Of a stretch of 64,000 nucleotides of DNA, positions 12,496 through 26,100 are shown piece by piece. This DNA comes from Sitta carolinensis (Eukaryota; Chordata; Aves; Passeriformes; Sittidae): positions 25,631,690 through 25,695,689 of the forward strand of contig CM063289.1 in the NCBI GenBank assembly GCA_032173965.1. The letters run 5' to 3'. Position numbers and translations under genes: made by a program. Below the pieces are notes generated by a model. That model was not told where the DNA came from, did not search any database, and was given only the letters and a program-made list of their open reading frames with translations. Each line of letters starts with the position of its first letter. The first letter of the stretch is position 1.

Positions 12496-13590
12496 GATCA
12501 CCAAATACTACGGATTTTACTAATCCATTGTTGGCATGCTCATATGGCCAATTTTGGTCTCTCTGGTAATATCTGCCATACAAGGAAAGTTCTGTAAAAG
12601 AGATGAATTTCATTATATTCAGCTCTTACAGATATAGAAGCTATAAAATAGTGGAACAGGGGAAAGAGGGATCAAGCACACAATGATAAATGCTTAAAAT
12701 CATCTACCCAGCATGCTTGTTGCAAAGACAGGACTAAAGCAAAACCAGCATCAATGTTTTGGGATGCTCTGCCCTGTAGTCCCACTTGCTCACATTTTTT
12801 CAAGTGTAAGTCAGTTTAAAAAATTACCTAGGATTTTCATGACTGTGACTGAGAGCAGGATGTCTCAAATGCTACCCAAGCTCTCTGTGAGAGTTCCTGG
12901 TGCAAAGCTGCCAAACCTTGTGAGTGAATGTAAATGGAGACATGCAGTTCTGACAGCTGCCAGTCTGGCTCTGTGGGGTTCTTATTTCTGATGCAAAGAA
13001 GGAATCTGGGCTAGCAGAGGTGAAGAGAATGTTTATTTCATAAGGTCATGAATCCATCGTGCTTTTTCACCTTAAAAGATCAGCCTAAGTCTTTCTCATC
13101 GCTGTCAAATCCTTCTGTGAGGGAGAGCTGAGAGGATAAATGACAAGCCATAACCAGCCCTGACTGCAAACCTTTATGTATGAAATCTGAGAAGGGCAGC
13201 GAGTGGGACCGAGGGGGCTGGGTTAGGGCCAGCTGGCTGCTCCAGTAGATACTTAACTTCTGTTTGGATTATTTTAACCTGCTGCCAGAAAGATAAAAGC
13301 TGAACATCAGCCAAGTGTCTTAGGTTCAGATCAGCACTGTCCAAAATCCATAGGAAGCCCGTTCTGTTTTCAGTAGCTGCAAGGTTTTGTTACTGTTCGA
13401 TGCACGCGTAGCAGCCCCTCTGAGAGTCACTCCTGACCGGCCTCTGTGTTTAAATAACAAAAAGCGTTTCTTCCTATGCAAAACTGTGAGGAACGGTACG
13501 ACAGACAACCACATTGAACTAACGTTGCGTAACCTCTTCCTACATCCGCGGGATCATCTGGCGTTTCTCCATATGAAAAAAGCAATAAAT

Positions 13591-14130
13591 AACTGGGGGA
13601 GTCGGGGCCGGTGCTGGGGATGCTGCCGGGCCGCCGGCTGGCCCCGGGGCGCGCTGGTGGGGCAGCGCAGAGCCCGGAGCGCCTTGCGGGGCCGGCCCGG
13701 GCTGCGGGCTCGGCTCTGCCCCGCCGCTCTGACCCGTGTGCGGCCCGCAGGGGCGATGCCCGCCGGCGGCCCGGCGCTGCTGGCGCTGCTGGGGCTCCCG
13801 GCGCTGCTGGCCCTGGGCTGCGCCGCCGACAGCGACTTCGCCGAGGGCGGCCCGGAGCGGCGGCGGCCCGGGCCCGGCCCCGCCTGCCCCCGCCACTGCG
13901 GCTGCACCCAGGAGGGCGTCGTGGACTGCGGCGGCATCGACCTCAAGGAGTTCCCGCTGCTGCTGCCCGAGCTGACCAACCACCTCTCCCTGCAGGTAAG
14001 GGCGCGACCCCCCGTGCCCTCGTTCCTCAGCCCAAGGCCGGCCCTCCGCCCTCCTCGGCTCCCAGCAGGAGCGGCAGGTGCGGCCGGCCCGGCTCCTCGG
14101 CCAATGCCCCTGGTTATCGACATCCTCTCA
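13591..14130. promoter_or_regulatory. CpG island over the first coding exon of PODN
   Basis: Base composition changes abruptly from AT-rich to very GC- and CpG-rich at about 13593 and falls back near 14130. The island covers the start codon, signal peptide exon and first splice donor of PODN, so it probably marks the promoter region. A TATA-like AAATAA lies just before it at about 13583. The exact transcription start cannot be read from sequence. Confidence 0.7.
13756..13995 (+). CDS. PODN: PODN first coding exon: signal peptide and Cys cluster
   Basis: ATG at 13756 starts [20 protein letters not shown], a typical signal peptide with likely cleavage near residue 22-24. The exon continues to the [20 protein letters not shown] cluster that caps the N-terminal side of the repeats, and ends NHLSLQ at the donor GTAAGG (13996), phase 0. 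A pyrimidine-rich tract and AG at 13749-13750 could be an acceptor for a 5' UTR intron. The frame stays open upstream to 13387, but those residues do not resemble podocan, so 13756 is the preferred start. Confidence 0.92.
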
Positions 14131-17100
14131 CTTCCAGGGAGGGGAAATGAGCTCCACATTCTCTCACAGCTCCATGAGGAGAATTTTTGTCCAAACCAAC
14201 AATTTCTTGTTTCTCCTTTGGCTAACCCAAATTTCTGGTGGAGCCTTTCCATTTTGAGGTGTCTTTGAAGAAGATGGGCTAAACGGCAGAGAACTCTTTG
14301 GGCAGCATGGTGTGTTAGTTCAGACACAGTGAGCCAGTCCAGAGGCAGGGCCAGCCCGTGTCCCCCACTGTCCCAGCTCTCCCTGCAGCACACGGACTCC
14401 ACAAGGAGCAGGTGTGACGTGGCCAGTGCCACCCATCACCCCGAGTGGCACTGCCTGTGCCTGGGACACTGGTGCCATGCCTACAGCAAATGGTCCTGCT
14501 CCACACACCTCATATCTTGTCATGAGAAGGACATACAAGATGTGAGATTCCAGCTTCAGGAAGAAGAATTGGGATGTCCTAGACTGTCAGCAGGTTTCTG
14601 TGCTCTGCTCTTAGTTATTAGATCCCTGTAACCAGCATTTGGGCACGTGTCCTTTCCCTGCCAGAGCTCTGACACCTGAACGGCCAGAGCATGGCAGCCC
14701 TGTGCCCATGCCTCCTCAGAGCAGTGGCAGTAGTTCAGGTTTTCAATGCCTGGCCCTTCACACCAACTGCTTTTGGTTTATTGCTCCCATCTGTCAATTC
14801 TGTCCAATGGATGAAATGCAGATCTTGTTTAGAGCTTTTCAGTTAGCAAAATTGTAAAGTAAGCTGGCACCTTCCTCAGCAGATCTGTCCCAGGCGTGTG
14901 CAAGCCATGGCTCCTGCCTCTGCTACCAAAATAGAAGAAGCTTTTTAGAGCTGCAGCTGTCACTTTCTGTGCACTGGTCTGGCTTCCAGAACAGTGGGTC
15001 CTTGACTGGTCCCCTGGATGCTAAGGCTAGAATCACTCATTAATGGTCAGAATGTTAGTCAGCATGTTAATGAAAATCTGATGGCAGTCATGGCACAACC
15101 AGTGCAAGTGAGCCTGGTTTGACACTCCCTGCCCGTGACCAGTGGCTTTTAAAACAACCATGAATAATAGAAGCCATAACCTTGGAAATCCACCATGCCA
15201 GCCTTGTAGCAAATGCTTTGCTGCAGCTACAAGGTTTGGCTGTGGCAGATGCACTGTGGGCCTTGTCAGGCATAATCACACTCTGTGTGCTGCTGCTGCA
15301 TAAGCTGGGTATTCCTGGAGATGAGCAGAAGTTAGGCTTTCAAATACTGCTGGGTTTGGATGTTTTGGGTTTGAGATCTGAGTTTGGCTCATTATGAGAG
15401 AAGTCTTGACAAGGATTTGACATGGTGGGTTTACTTCCAGATTTTATTGAAGTTCACAGTCTGGGTTTACTGGGATCCTTCTTGGATTACTTTGTTGATG
15501 ATTAATACTCTCCATTTTCTTAGAATAACCAAATAGAAGAAATCTTTCCAGAAGAGCTTGCTCGTCTTTATAGGCTGGAAACTCTCAATTTGCAAAACAA
15601 CAGGCTGACTTCAAAAGGTGAGCCATGGAGTGGACAAAGTTTGTGCCTCCAGAACACCAGCTCCTGCAGTGAGGCCAGTGACAGCTGATAAGGGAAGACA
15701 GGGAGATGGATTGCCTTGGTTGGAGTAGTTTGCTGTGAGCCTTGCTCCTCTGGCCATCACACAGAGCATGGAGACACTTTATCATCCGAAACACAATAGT
15801 CAGTGTGGAAGAATGCAGCCCTGCTGAACCAGTGGAGGAGACCTGGCAGCAGCTCTTGTACTGTGGCGTGAGATCTCCTCATCCAGGAAACTCCCTCTGG
15901 TCCCACAGGCACTTCCATGCAATGCACTTGAGAACCAGAAATGTCCACATGCTGAATTATTTCCTCCTGAATGACCTTGTTTAGTTCAGTCTAGTCAGTC
16001 AGGGCAGTTTGGTCCAGTTTTGTCCTTGTCAAATTTGGTATGAATTTATATATATATTGCAAATAAGGACATTTCTACCCTTCTCAAACCATTTTGATTT
16101 TTGTAGGCAGGTTTTGTTTGCTCAGTCCTATGCTTAATAGAGAAACTTAACAAGGGTTTAGTGAGGAAAGCAAAAGAAACAGAGGAATTGGAGTAAACAG
16201 AGAGGAGGATATGGGATACAAAAGATGTAATTATTATTAATTTATGTGTCACCCAGTTGATCTGAATGCTCTTTGTATCCTTATTGAAATGATAGAGAAC
16301 AAAATTTATTGAGAATGTGGGCATACTATACATGGGCCCCAAGGCACAGCAATCTTACATAGCACAGGGAAAGCTGCCCTTAATATATCCAGCCTTTGAC
16401 ATTGTTACCTTTGGGCCTTCCTGGTTTCTTTCACAAGCTGCAGTGCAGCCCCGAGTTTCCAAGGTGTTTTGACATGGGAAATAGCTTCACCTTTGACTCG
16501 TGGTTATCGAAGTGCCAGGTGAAAGTGTTACTTGCAGGCTTTCCATTGTGACAGCAATTGTGCTTGTGTGATCAGCTGGGTGTGGAGTGACTCAGCTGAA
16601 AATTAATAGTTATTGGGGGAGGATAAGCTCCCTGAGCTGGGTACTGTTTGGGTATCTGTGAAGGAGCAAAGCCAGAGAAGGGTAGGTACCTGCAGGTACC
16701 AGGGTTATTTTGGCAATATAGTCGTATATCAGCTTGATCTGATCATTAAGCAACCTCAAATTATGTCCTTACAAGAAAAAAGACTTGCAGAATCTTATAC
16801 AAATTCCAGGGGAAGGTTCTTAGTGTGGTTGCTGCAAGCACTGATAATCAACCATAGAGCAGATCCACACAGCTCTGTACCTGACACCTGCCAGTGGGCT
16901 TGGCCACAAGCTGTGTTTGATCAGAGTTTTAAATAGTCCTCCATTGCTCTTAACAACTGTGTATTGTTTAATTTCATTTGTGAATTTTGGTTTTTTTCCA
17001 ATTAAAAAAAAAAAAAAGAGACATCAATATGTCTGAATCAGATTGTTTCAGTGGCTATAAAAAGTCTTTTAATCTCACACTGACACTGAGAGGGAAAGCT

Positions 17101-20100
17101 GCCCTCTGGTATTTTCACTCAGAAAGGCAGTAAGGAGCTGATGTCACTGATTAGTTATTTCTGTTTTTAAGGGCTGCCAGAGGAAGCATTTGAGCACCTG
17201 GAGAACCTGAATTACTTGTACCTGGCAAACAATAAGGTAAGAGGCTAAGAATCCTTTCAGAACTATTTTCTAATTGGGTTCTGAAAATTAAATAAGCAAG
17301 TTGTCAATTCTTTAAAAATGTATACACTACATAAGTAAAACTGTGCTAAAGTGATGTTCTAGTGCAGGTTCATCTAAGGTCAAAACAGTATATGGAAAGT
17401 TTAGAGGCCAGACATGCAGGTATATTTTGAACACTTGTTTATTTGTGCACCTGGTGAAAAGTTTCTCTTGTGTAGGGAGGGACAGAAAGCCCCTGCATGC
17501 ACAAATTACCACAGTTTTCAATAGGCTTTGGATCAGCTGCATGCAGATCTGGTTCCTGCCTCTATGTGGGGTAATGATGAAATGCTGCCTGATCAGATAA
17601 GACTGGTTGAAAAATTTGTGAACAAACACATCATAGTACCTGTGTTTGAACCATCAAGGTCTGTAAAAAACTATTCAGTTTTCCCTGACTCTCATTCTTA
17701 TTAGGCTGGATATGGGGAGGATACCCCACAGAGTGGAACTGTGCCAGTCATTAATTTATTCTTTTAGCTGCAGTGGTAGGAGCTGAATTTCTTCTTTTGA
17801 TGGAGAAGATCCAAGGTGCTTTCCTATTAGGCCCCAGGTTGGATGTCTTGAGATAAGCACATCTTTCCTGCCAAGGCTAGGAAATGAAATAGCTTCTCAT
17901 ATACCCTTGCATCTGGGTGGTTCCTGTTATGGCTTCCTTTATCCCCAGAGATTGTCCACAAATATTTGCTAAGAAGAAATTGGGATCCACAGAAAAATAT
18001 AACTTAAAACACCAGGCAGAGCTTCTTTGTCTACAAAAATCCTGCCCTTCCATCTCACCCTCTCTCTCTTTTTGCATGTCTGTATACATATTTTATTATC
18101 CTCTTAAAGGCTGGGACCATTTGATGTTCTGATTAAATACATGTGGCCACATTCAGGTTTCAGTCAGGCCAAAACACATCCAGAATCACTCCATACATTT
18201 CTGTATGAAGTGATTGAGAATAGAACCCATTCCTTAGTACAGTAACATTGTGTTCTTTTCTCTCTTTCAAGCACCATTTCCATGTAACAATCTTGGCAGT
18301 TAATAACTACACAAAAAGGAACAAGCCAGACTCTGACTAATATTCCAGAACCTTGCACTCTGATTTTCCCTGTGTAACAAAACAAAGTGTTTGGTTTTTC
18401 TGGCTTTGATGCAGAGAGAAAAGAATCCCAAAAGAAATTGCAAACATCAGCGAATGTCACAAGTAGTTATAGTGAGAAGTCGTGGATCCACAAAAATAAC
18501 ACATTTCTTTATAAATCACAAGCCAGGACAAACCAGATTGGCTCCAAACTGCATCTCCTCTGCAGCAGGAAACACTGTGGATCAAGTTACTGTGGTGTCT
18601 GGAGGAGAGCAGGGATTTGCTGGTAGTTTGCTCCTTGTTTTATGGATTATCTTAATGCTGCTTTATCTTCCATTCTGATCCCATCAGATGTAGCTAAATC
18701 ATCTTTCATTAAACTGGCATAGTTGGTCAGAGAAAAGAAATGTAAGAGACTAAAAGCCTTCTGTGGCCTGTGAGTAGCAAGAGCTTCAAGTAAAGAGTGG
18801 ATGCTATAGTTTCCTTTTTAATTTTTCACCCCACTCTTGTGTTTTGTATCTCTCAAATAGAGTGCACAGTAAACCTTGGTAATGAGAGAAATTATTCCAC
18901 CAAACGACAGACCAGATCCTGAGCTGTCATTATTATTGACTGTAAGCAGGTAATTTTGGTGACAGAAGGTTTACATTTCCCCATATCCTCCAAGTGATAC
19001 AGGATTCACCCCAATCCAGCACTTTTTTTTAATCAAAGCTTCATCCAAGCAGGAAAAATCCAAGGAATTCAAAACTGGTAATGACTTTTTTATTAACCTT
19101 CTGAATTCCTTAGTTAACAGTGGAGAAACACTCTGCCATATGGAAAGGAAGGTGGAGCAGCAAAGCTGAAAGAAAATTGCAGTAGGAGATATGGCAGATT
19201 GCTTCTTGTTAGGCAATAAATTAGACAAAACTATTCAAGTCAACTTTATTTTTGCTAGCACTTAAAAGCATGAATCCTTCAAGCAGGTAATCAGTGAAAA
19301 TCACGACCTAGTGCTGAAATGCCAAAGCAAAGTCCAAAGCAAGTGAAAACTCTTTTTGGATTAAACTTGTCTTTTCTCTTTCCTGTGGTTCTGATGTCTC
19401 TCAATTCACATCTTTGAGCCACGCCCTTTGCTTTGTACAAAAGTTATGACTTAATTGACTGGAGAAAAGCTTTAATGTAGTACTGTGTATGAAAATGATA
19501 AAGTCTTGTTTCCTGTGTCTGAATTGTCAGTATTGCATCATGGCAGAGACTTATTTCTTTCTGAGGCACTGTCAGACCTTCTTAGTCAGAGATGAGTGCT
19601 TTTATCCAGCTCCCTGAAATTGTATCTGCCAGATCAGAAGGTGAGAGTTTACCACCAAACCAAGAGCAACTGCAGGAACATACAGAATGGCTCATTCCAG
19701 TGCTCACAAACCATCTGGAAATGCTGACAGGAGTGTGATTTGTGGGAAAGATATTTTTTGTGCTTGTGACAATTTAATATTTAAGAAAGGCTAAGGTTGG
19801 AGGTTTTGGGACAGCTGAAAATGAAAAACAGTAAATAATGTACTCAGTTTAAAAAAAAAAAAAAAAAAAGACTGTTTTATGAGTCCAGTAAATTGGAAGT
19901 TCATGGTGGAGTTCATCAATGCACTCTTGACATACCAGTAGAGAGGGGTGTAGGCACCCTTTAGATAAATACATAGTTTAAAGCTTGGGTTAGGCAGTTC
20001 TCCAAAAAAGTGTCCCTTCTTTCACACAGAGTTCATATTTTAAATATTTTTGGTTTTACAATATTATTATAACCAACTGCAGTTTTATGGTAATAAAAGT

Positions 20101-23100
20101 TTGAAAAATACAGTTTCTCATCATGTGAGTCTTGCTATGCTTTGTTGGCTGAAAGGATCAGGTTCTGTTTCACACAACAGAGCTGTGAGGGAGATGACAT
20201 TCCATGAACTTCAGGCTACAAGGCTGGATTTCAGGCTAGAGCTCTTCCATTGCCCCAGTTTCCCATCCTGGTCTCAAAGAATTCAGTATCTCCCTGAGAA
20301 AGAGCCCTTTGGAGTGCACATAAACCCCTGAGTGCAGTGAGCACCTGTAACTAAGGTGGCTGCACCTGCCAACTGCAATTCAGTGTCTTCTCTACTCAAG
20401 GATCATCTGTTACAGCATTGTGTTAAAAATTTGTTTCCCAAGGGCTTTATCTTGATGCATAAAGCTTCTGGGTTTATGCTTCCCAGAAATTCTGTCCTCC
20501 ATCCAGCCTGGACTGTAACCTGTATTCTTGGTTTGTAGGTGGATGACTTTGTTATTAACAGCCACTCAGTGAACCTGGCTATTGTGTTACCTGGGTGCTC
20601 TCTAAAACTGAGCATTTTTTGATCATTGCTTTTCACTCCACCAATTTGCTCAGATGCACGCGTTTCTAGGGTTAGCTTTTAAAATCACTGAGAGAAATAA
20701 CAACAAGAGCAACTCATTTAATCCTATACCTGTTGTCAGCTGTAAAGTTTTGAGGACAGGGCCTTTCTGTACTTCCTGATGCATCACTTGTTTCTTGCTC
20801 AAAGTGTGGCTGTACACTATGCTTTGAAGTGCCATTCACTATTCCATCATTGGCTCTGAAGTATCCCTGTTCTTTGGGAGCCTGCCTCCCCCTTGCAGAG
20901 ATCCCATAAATGGGTGCAGTGCAGCAGACGTGTGAAGTGACACCTCCCCTCCACAATACACTTTGGAAAGAGAATAAGCAGCAGGTCACTGTGAGGGGGG
21001 TGGGAGTTTTTTTGGCACAGCAGACTGAGGAATTAGGAACAATAATAAGCAAAGTGTTTGTTCTCTGAATAACAATTTCTTGATTTCTTCCACCAAAAAG
21101 AGACAGGACCCTTCCAACCAAAACAAACATTTTCATATCTTAGAGCAAAAGTCTGTCTCCTTCCTGGAGAGATTAGTGAGTGAGGACAATTTGTTTTTGT
21201 TCATACAATCTACATTCAGTTTAATTTATCTTTGCCTGTTTAGGAAAGATAAATTTGGAAGTGTTTTGCTGCTGCTCTAATACTTTTATAAAACATTTGC
21301 TGCATTTCATTGGAACTCCCTTGTATATTTTTTTACAGCTAACAGTGGCTCCGAAATTCCTACCAAATACCTTGATCAGTGCAGATTTTGCAGCCAATTA
21401 TCTCACTAAAATATATGGGCTCACATTTGGACAGAAACCAAACTTGAGGTAAGGGACTGGGAAGTAAAACAATACTGGTGTTGTGCCACTGCTTGGATGC
21501 AGTTGGTGGGTGATAAGAAACTGGCTAAACTATATTATTGCCTACTTGTGTTTTTGGAAAGAAGCTGTTTGTTATTCTCAGTGTGAAAAATCAAACAAAC
21601 ACATTCCAAGGGCTTTTGCTAGCTGCCAGGCACTTCTGCAAATATAAAATGAAGTGGTCCCCAATTTATTTGTGTATTTGAGTTGAAAAGAACAATTTAG
21701 TTACTCAAAATGGAGATTAGTTGTTTAGAAATCCCTGGTTTTATTGTAGTCTGTTCACTTTTAAAAGTAAAATCCGGTGGACAGTACAGTACCCAGTGCA
21801 GTATAACTCAGTTCTATTCAAGTACTTCAGCCCCTTCAGAAGGGGTTCATACTCCAGATCTACTGCCACAGGTCTCTGCGAGGTTCAGGCTGTGATTTTC
21901 TCTTCTGGATTGACAGCAGCACATCCCTGTCAAGCTCAGAGGCACATAGACCACCTCCTGTGAGGTGTGAGCTTTTCTAAATGGGTTTTGAGTAACCTGC
22001 AGCATCCAGTCCCTGCAAAGACATCCCAAACAGCTGAGAGCAATTTATGCAGCCAGGTTTGGAAGCAGTTAATTACAGCTGACCCAGCTGAGCCCCTACA
22101 GCCCAGTCTTGTGAGGAACTGAAGAGCTCTCCATTCCCACTGAATTCATTGAGAGCTGGAGCTGCTCTGCACTTCCTGGGCCTTCAGTCTCTTAGGCTCT
22201 TGGAAGCTGAAAGGGCTGAGTCACTCACAGATTTCTGGCAGTATCTCATGGTGAAAGAAACTAGATTTATACATGTTTTTTCCCTTAGCCTGAAGTGGAG
22301 ATGCTGCTGTGTTTTGATTCCATATTAAAATTATTGACTCTTCTGAAGGGATTTTCACACTCTTCTACACCAACGCAAATTTTAATCGTAATAAGAGCTA
22401 ATTGATTTCCAAGGTTTCTCATATAAAATCCCAGCACAGTTGTTTCAGTTGTTATTTATTGCACCCAGCAGAGTTCATGATCTCAGACTGATTATTTGGA
22501 GAGTAAGTTTTTCAGAAAGGCAAATATTTGTGAGTTAAAAGTACAGCTGACCATGCAGAGTAAACAATGCTTCCAGTATAGTTCTGAACTCCCTGGAGTG
22601 TGTGATCACACAGTTGTATTTCCACACTGAGCCTTTCCTTCCTTCCAGAAGGATGTTGCCAAGTTCTCTGCAACTGGTAGAGAATCCAAGAACAAGTTTA
22701 AAAAGCTCACTTTGACACTTTTGCCGTTTTAACCTCTCTTTACAAATTTAGCTGCCTGCTGCATCTGGGGGTAAACACAGGAAAGGAAGGGGTAATAAAG
22801 ATTCACTAAAAACTTATAATTACTTTTGTTAAGAAGAAGTAAAATGAATTAATTTAGCAGAATTAATTTAGAGCCAGTGAAAAGGAGGAATGACTTTATA
22901 GAGGTACATTGCTTTGTACAGAACTGAAACCTGTGTAAGGATGAATCTGTTTCTGAAAATCTGTTTGGAGAAACTATTTTGTGAGTATTAAATGTTGAAA
23001 GTAAGAAGTGCAAAGGAAAAATAAGAAACTCTGTCTCTCTATCCCAATGTCTCATTAAAAACCAAAGCACAGAAAAGAGAAAAGTCTGCCAGACTGAGTA

Positions 23101-26100
23101 AATCTGTTGTCTTTCTGTCAGTATCCTATTCTGAGTTCTAGGAGTAGGAGAGAAACTGTTTCCTGAGGTATTTCCAGCCTTCATGTGAGCAGAAAGAGTG
23201 AAGGGTTTAAGAGATGGTCCTTTCTTTACAAGACCTCCAGGCTGATTTGGTAAGCCCAAGCAGCCCAGACTCAGTTCCAAACAGAAGTTAAAATTGGTGT
23301 CATATTTGTTAAACAGAGATTAATTCTAACCCTCTGAGTGAGGCCCCCACCCTGACATTCTGTGTTTCTAAGTACTGCACAGTCCCAGGCTTGCACTCAG
23401 TTCCTCGTGAAGAAGTTAAGGTCACTTGTGAAATTTGTATTAATGTGCAGGTTTCAATTTTCAGTAGACCTAACTTTCAGAGAGTATTGGGGCCCACCAT
23501 TTGTTTTTGCATCTGTATCCATTGCTAAATGAAAGGGCTCATTTAAAAAACATCTCATTATCTCAAGGAAAGAGGAAAAGATTTAAATTAAGTTTTAAAC
23601 TAAGCTTTCCCTCAGTAAATGAAAACTCCAGATCTCCCTATCTGTTGAACTTCATCTTTTACTTTCTTCCAACAGGTCTGTGTATCTTCATAACAACAAA
23701 CTCTCAGATGCTGGGTTACCTGATAATATGTTCAATGGCTCTAATAATGTGGAGATACTCATCATGTCCAGCAATTTCCTGAAGTATGTTCCAAAGAATC
23801 TCCCTCCAGCACTATATAAATTACACTTACAGGTAATGACAACAAAGTTTTTGTAATCCTTTAGGATTGTGATTAAGTACAAGATTGTGACAAAGTGTTT
23901 GTGTGGGTTTCACACCACACAGCCAAGACATCCCAGTGCACCTGGAAACATCCCCAGGCTCACTTTAAGCCTTGCCTGCTGAATTCTCAACAGTAGCTGT
24001 CTCCATCTCCTTCCTTTTTTGTCCATAAGCAATGGTGTGTTTTTGCAAATCACTAGAATGCTCACAGGGGACAGAAATGCCTTTCTGTGTTTGCAGGGGG
24101 ATGTGCTGCAAACCCCTGTCTGGTTGCATTGTTGGTCTCCTCCCTGCACAAACTGATATTAATACATATTAGAATGGAAAGTGCATCATTCCATGGCCAC
24201 GTCTCCATGACCAAATTTGCCACTGATGCCACTTGTCCTGACAGCTGCTTACCCACCCTGTACTGGCTTTGCTCACTGACTCATTTCACAGAGACCACTG
24301 CTTCCCAGCATCAGTGGCTGCTGCTTGCTACTGAACTGGCAGTTCTGTTTGGATCAGGCATTCTCTACTGCTACAACTCCTCCAGCAATCGTGCAATAGC
24401 AGAGTTGTGCTGTTAACTACTCTCCAGCATTTTTAATTCCATGTCATCTGATTCTGATAAAAACACTTCATCATGTCTGAGCTGGAGATCTGAGCTGTAG
24501 CAATGGGAGAGCCACAGTGGTGGGAGTCCTGGGTCTGCTTGCTTTGAGTGTTGACAGCTCCTTGGACGTGCAGAGACTGGAGTCTGTTATCAGCCCTGGA
24601 CTGAGGCAGCTCTGTGCTGCCTCCCAGCTATCTTTTCCCTTCAAGGTTTCACAAAAATTCCTGTTAAAGTCTTCTAGAGAACAGGCTTCTCTAGCTTGAA
24701 GAAAAGTAAACGAAACCAGTTCTTTAAATTGCTGGAATTTCTCTCCGAAGTATGAACTTACTTGTCCCCTGCATTTTTTTCAACATTTACAGATAAATCA
24801 TTATCTTCCAAAGGGGTCTCACACTTTGAGGATTACTCTTTGAACTCTTTTCCTTCCCTGCTGGTCCCAGCTGTGTTAAGGACAGAGGAGATGAGCAGAG
24901 AAATGAGTGTTTTATTTGCAAGTGCACCATCTGTTAGTAGTAACATTTACCTTGATATTTTGACTGGGAGAAACCAGGACAATGAGAAATGAGAGGCAGC
25001 CAAAAGTTGAACAAAAATATCTGACAGGTGTACTTCAAATGTGATTTTTTCTTTTACTGTTTATTGAAACACTCAGCCAAATTTGCCTGTTGGTTTCTAC
25101 TTTATATTAGTTAACAAATGAATCTGGTTCAGTCTATCCGTCACATTATAATGCCCCCTAAATATTTTATGTCTAGCCCTTCTGAAGTTTAATTGCCCAT
25201 GTTAGTTGAACAGAACCCAAATGTTGTGTTGATTCATGCCAAATACTGTGCTTTGTGCTTCTGGTGACTCTAGAGCAACAAGCTGGAGAAGATTCCCAAA
25301 GGAGCCTTCAGCGAGCTTGCCGGGCTGCGGGAGCTGTATTTGCAGAATAACTACTTGTCTAATGAGGGAATGGACAACGAAACCTTCTGGTGAGACTGAG
25401 ATGTGCACTTTGTACCTCTGGGTCTCTCTGCCCCTCTTGATGTCGTGCATCTTCTGAACAAAGGACACAGTAAAAAGTAAAGTTATTAAAAGCTGGATGA
25501 TGTTATGCATTTCACTGCTAAGTCTGAGATGCAGATGCTGCCATTCAAAAGTCTGGGTGAGTGGTTGCAGAATAGTTTCATACAAAAGACAGAACCCTGA
25601 ATAGCAGACTGCACCACTCTGTGCCTGCCACAGACTCAGTCACACCAGGTGCTGGGTCCCTTCTGGGGAAAGCCACCTAGAAGAACATTGAAGGCTACTC
25701 TCTGTTCTTCCAAAACAGTCAAAAGTGAGGTTACCTGGGACTTTCAAGTGTCTAGGGCACCTCACTGGGTGTTAAAGCCAGACCTTCATCTCTGCCAGAG
25801 CCACTTGTGAGTTTCTGTGAAGGTGGCTTGAAAGCAGCCCTGGACACACAGCTGTGAATTCCCCTGGCCCAGCTGCACCCCAGTGCTGGTGGTTGCTGGA
25901 GCAGGCAGGGATGCAGTGGTGCTGCTCAAGAGCCAGATGGCTGCAAAAGCTTTCCTACCAACTGGTGCAATAAAAATAGCCTTTGGCTGTCCTAGATTTA
26001 GCCTGGACTTAGCACTTGAAAAATTTTAAAATTTTTTTTTCTCCGCTTGCACTGAATGATGCCCTTGTTCTACCTGAAAATCCAGACCACACAATCGGTC

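Larger units (their letters stand above)
9979..13590. other. Intergenic region upstream of PODN, simple repeats only
   Basis: No gene can be supported. TG-dinucleotide tracts lie at about 10641-10672 and 11591-11605. A diverged direct repeat of about 25 bp lies at 12435-12495. Two open frames near 10.1-10.6 kb and 10.9-11.3 kb (98-127 codons) have no domain features. The last kilobase should include upstream regulatory DNA of PODN, but I recognise no specific site. Confidence 0.5.

Noticed and set aside
13554..14432. 292-codon minus-strand frame opposite the first PODN exon
   Set aside because: Shadow of the CpG island. The plus strand has a clear signal peptide, podocan Cys cluster and splice donor.
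22849..23280. 143-codon minus-strand frame inside a PODN intron
   Set aside because: No domain, no splice context and ordinary AT-rich base composition; length is compatible with chance in 64 kb.
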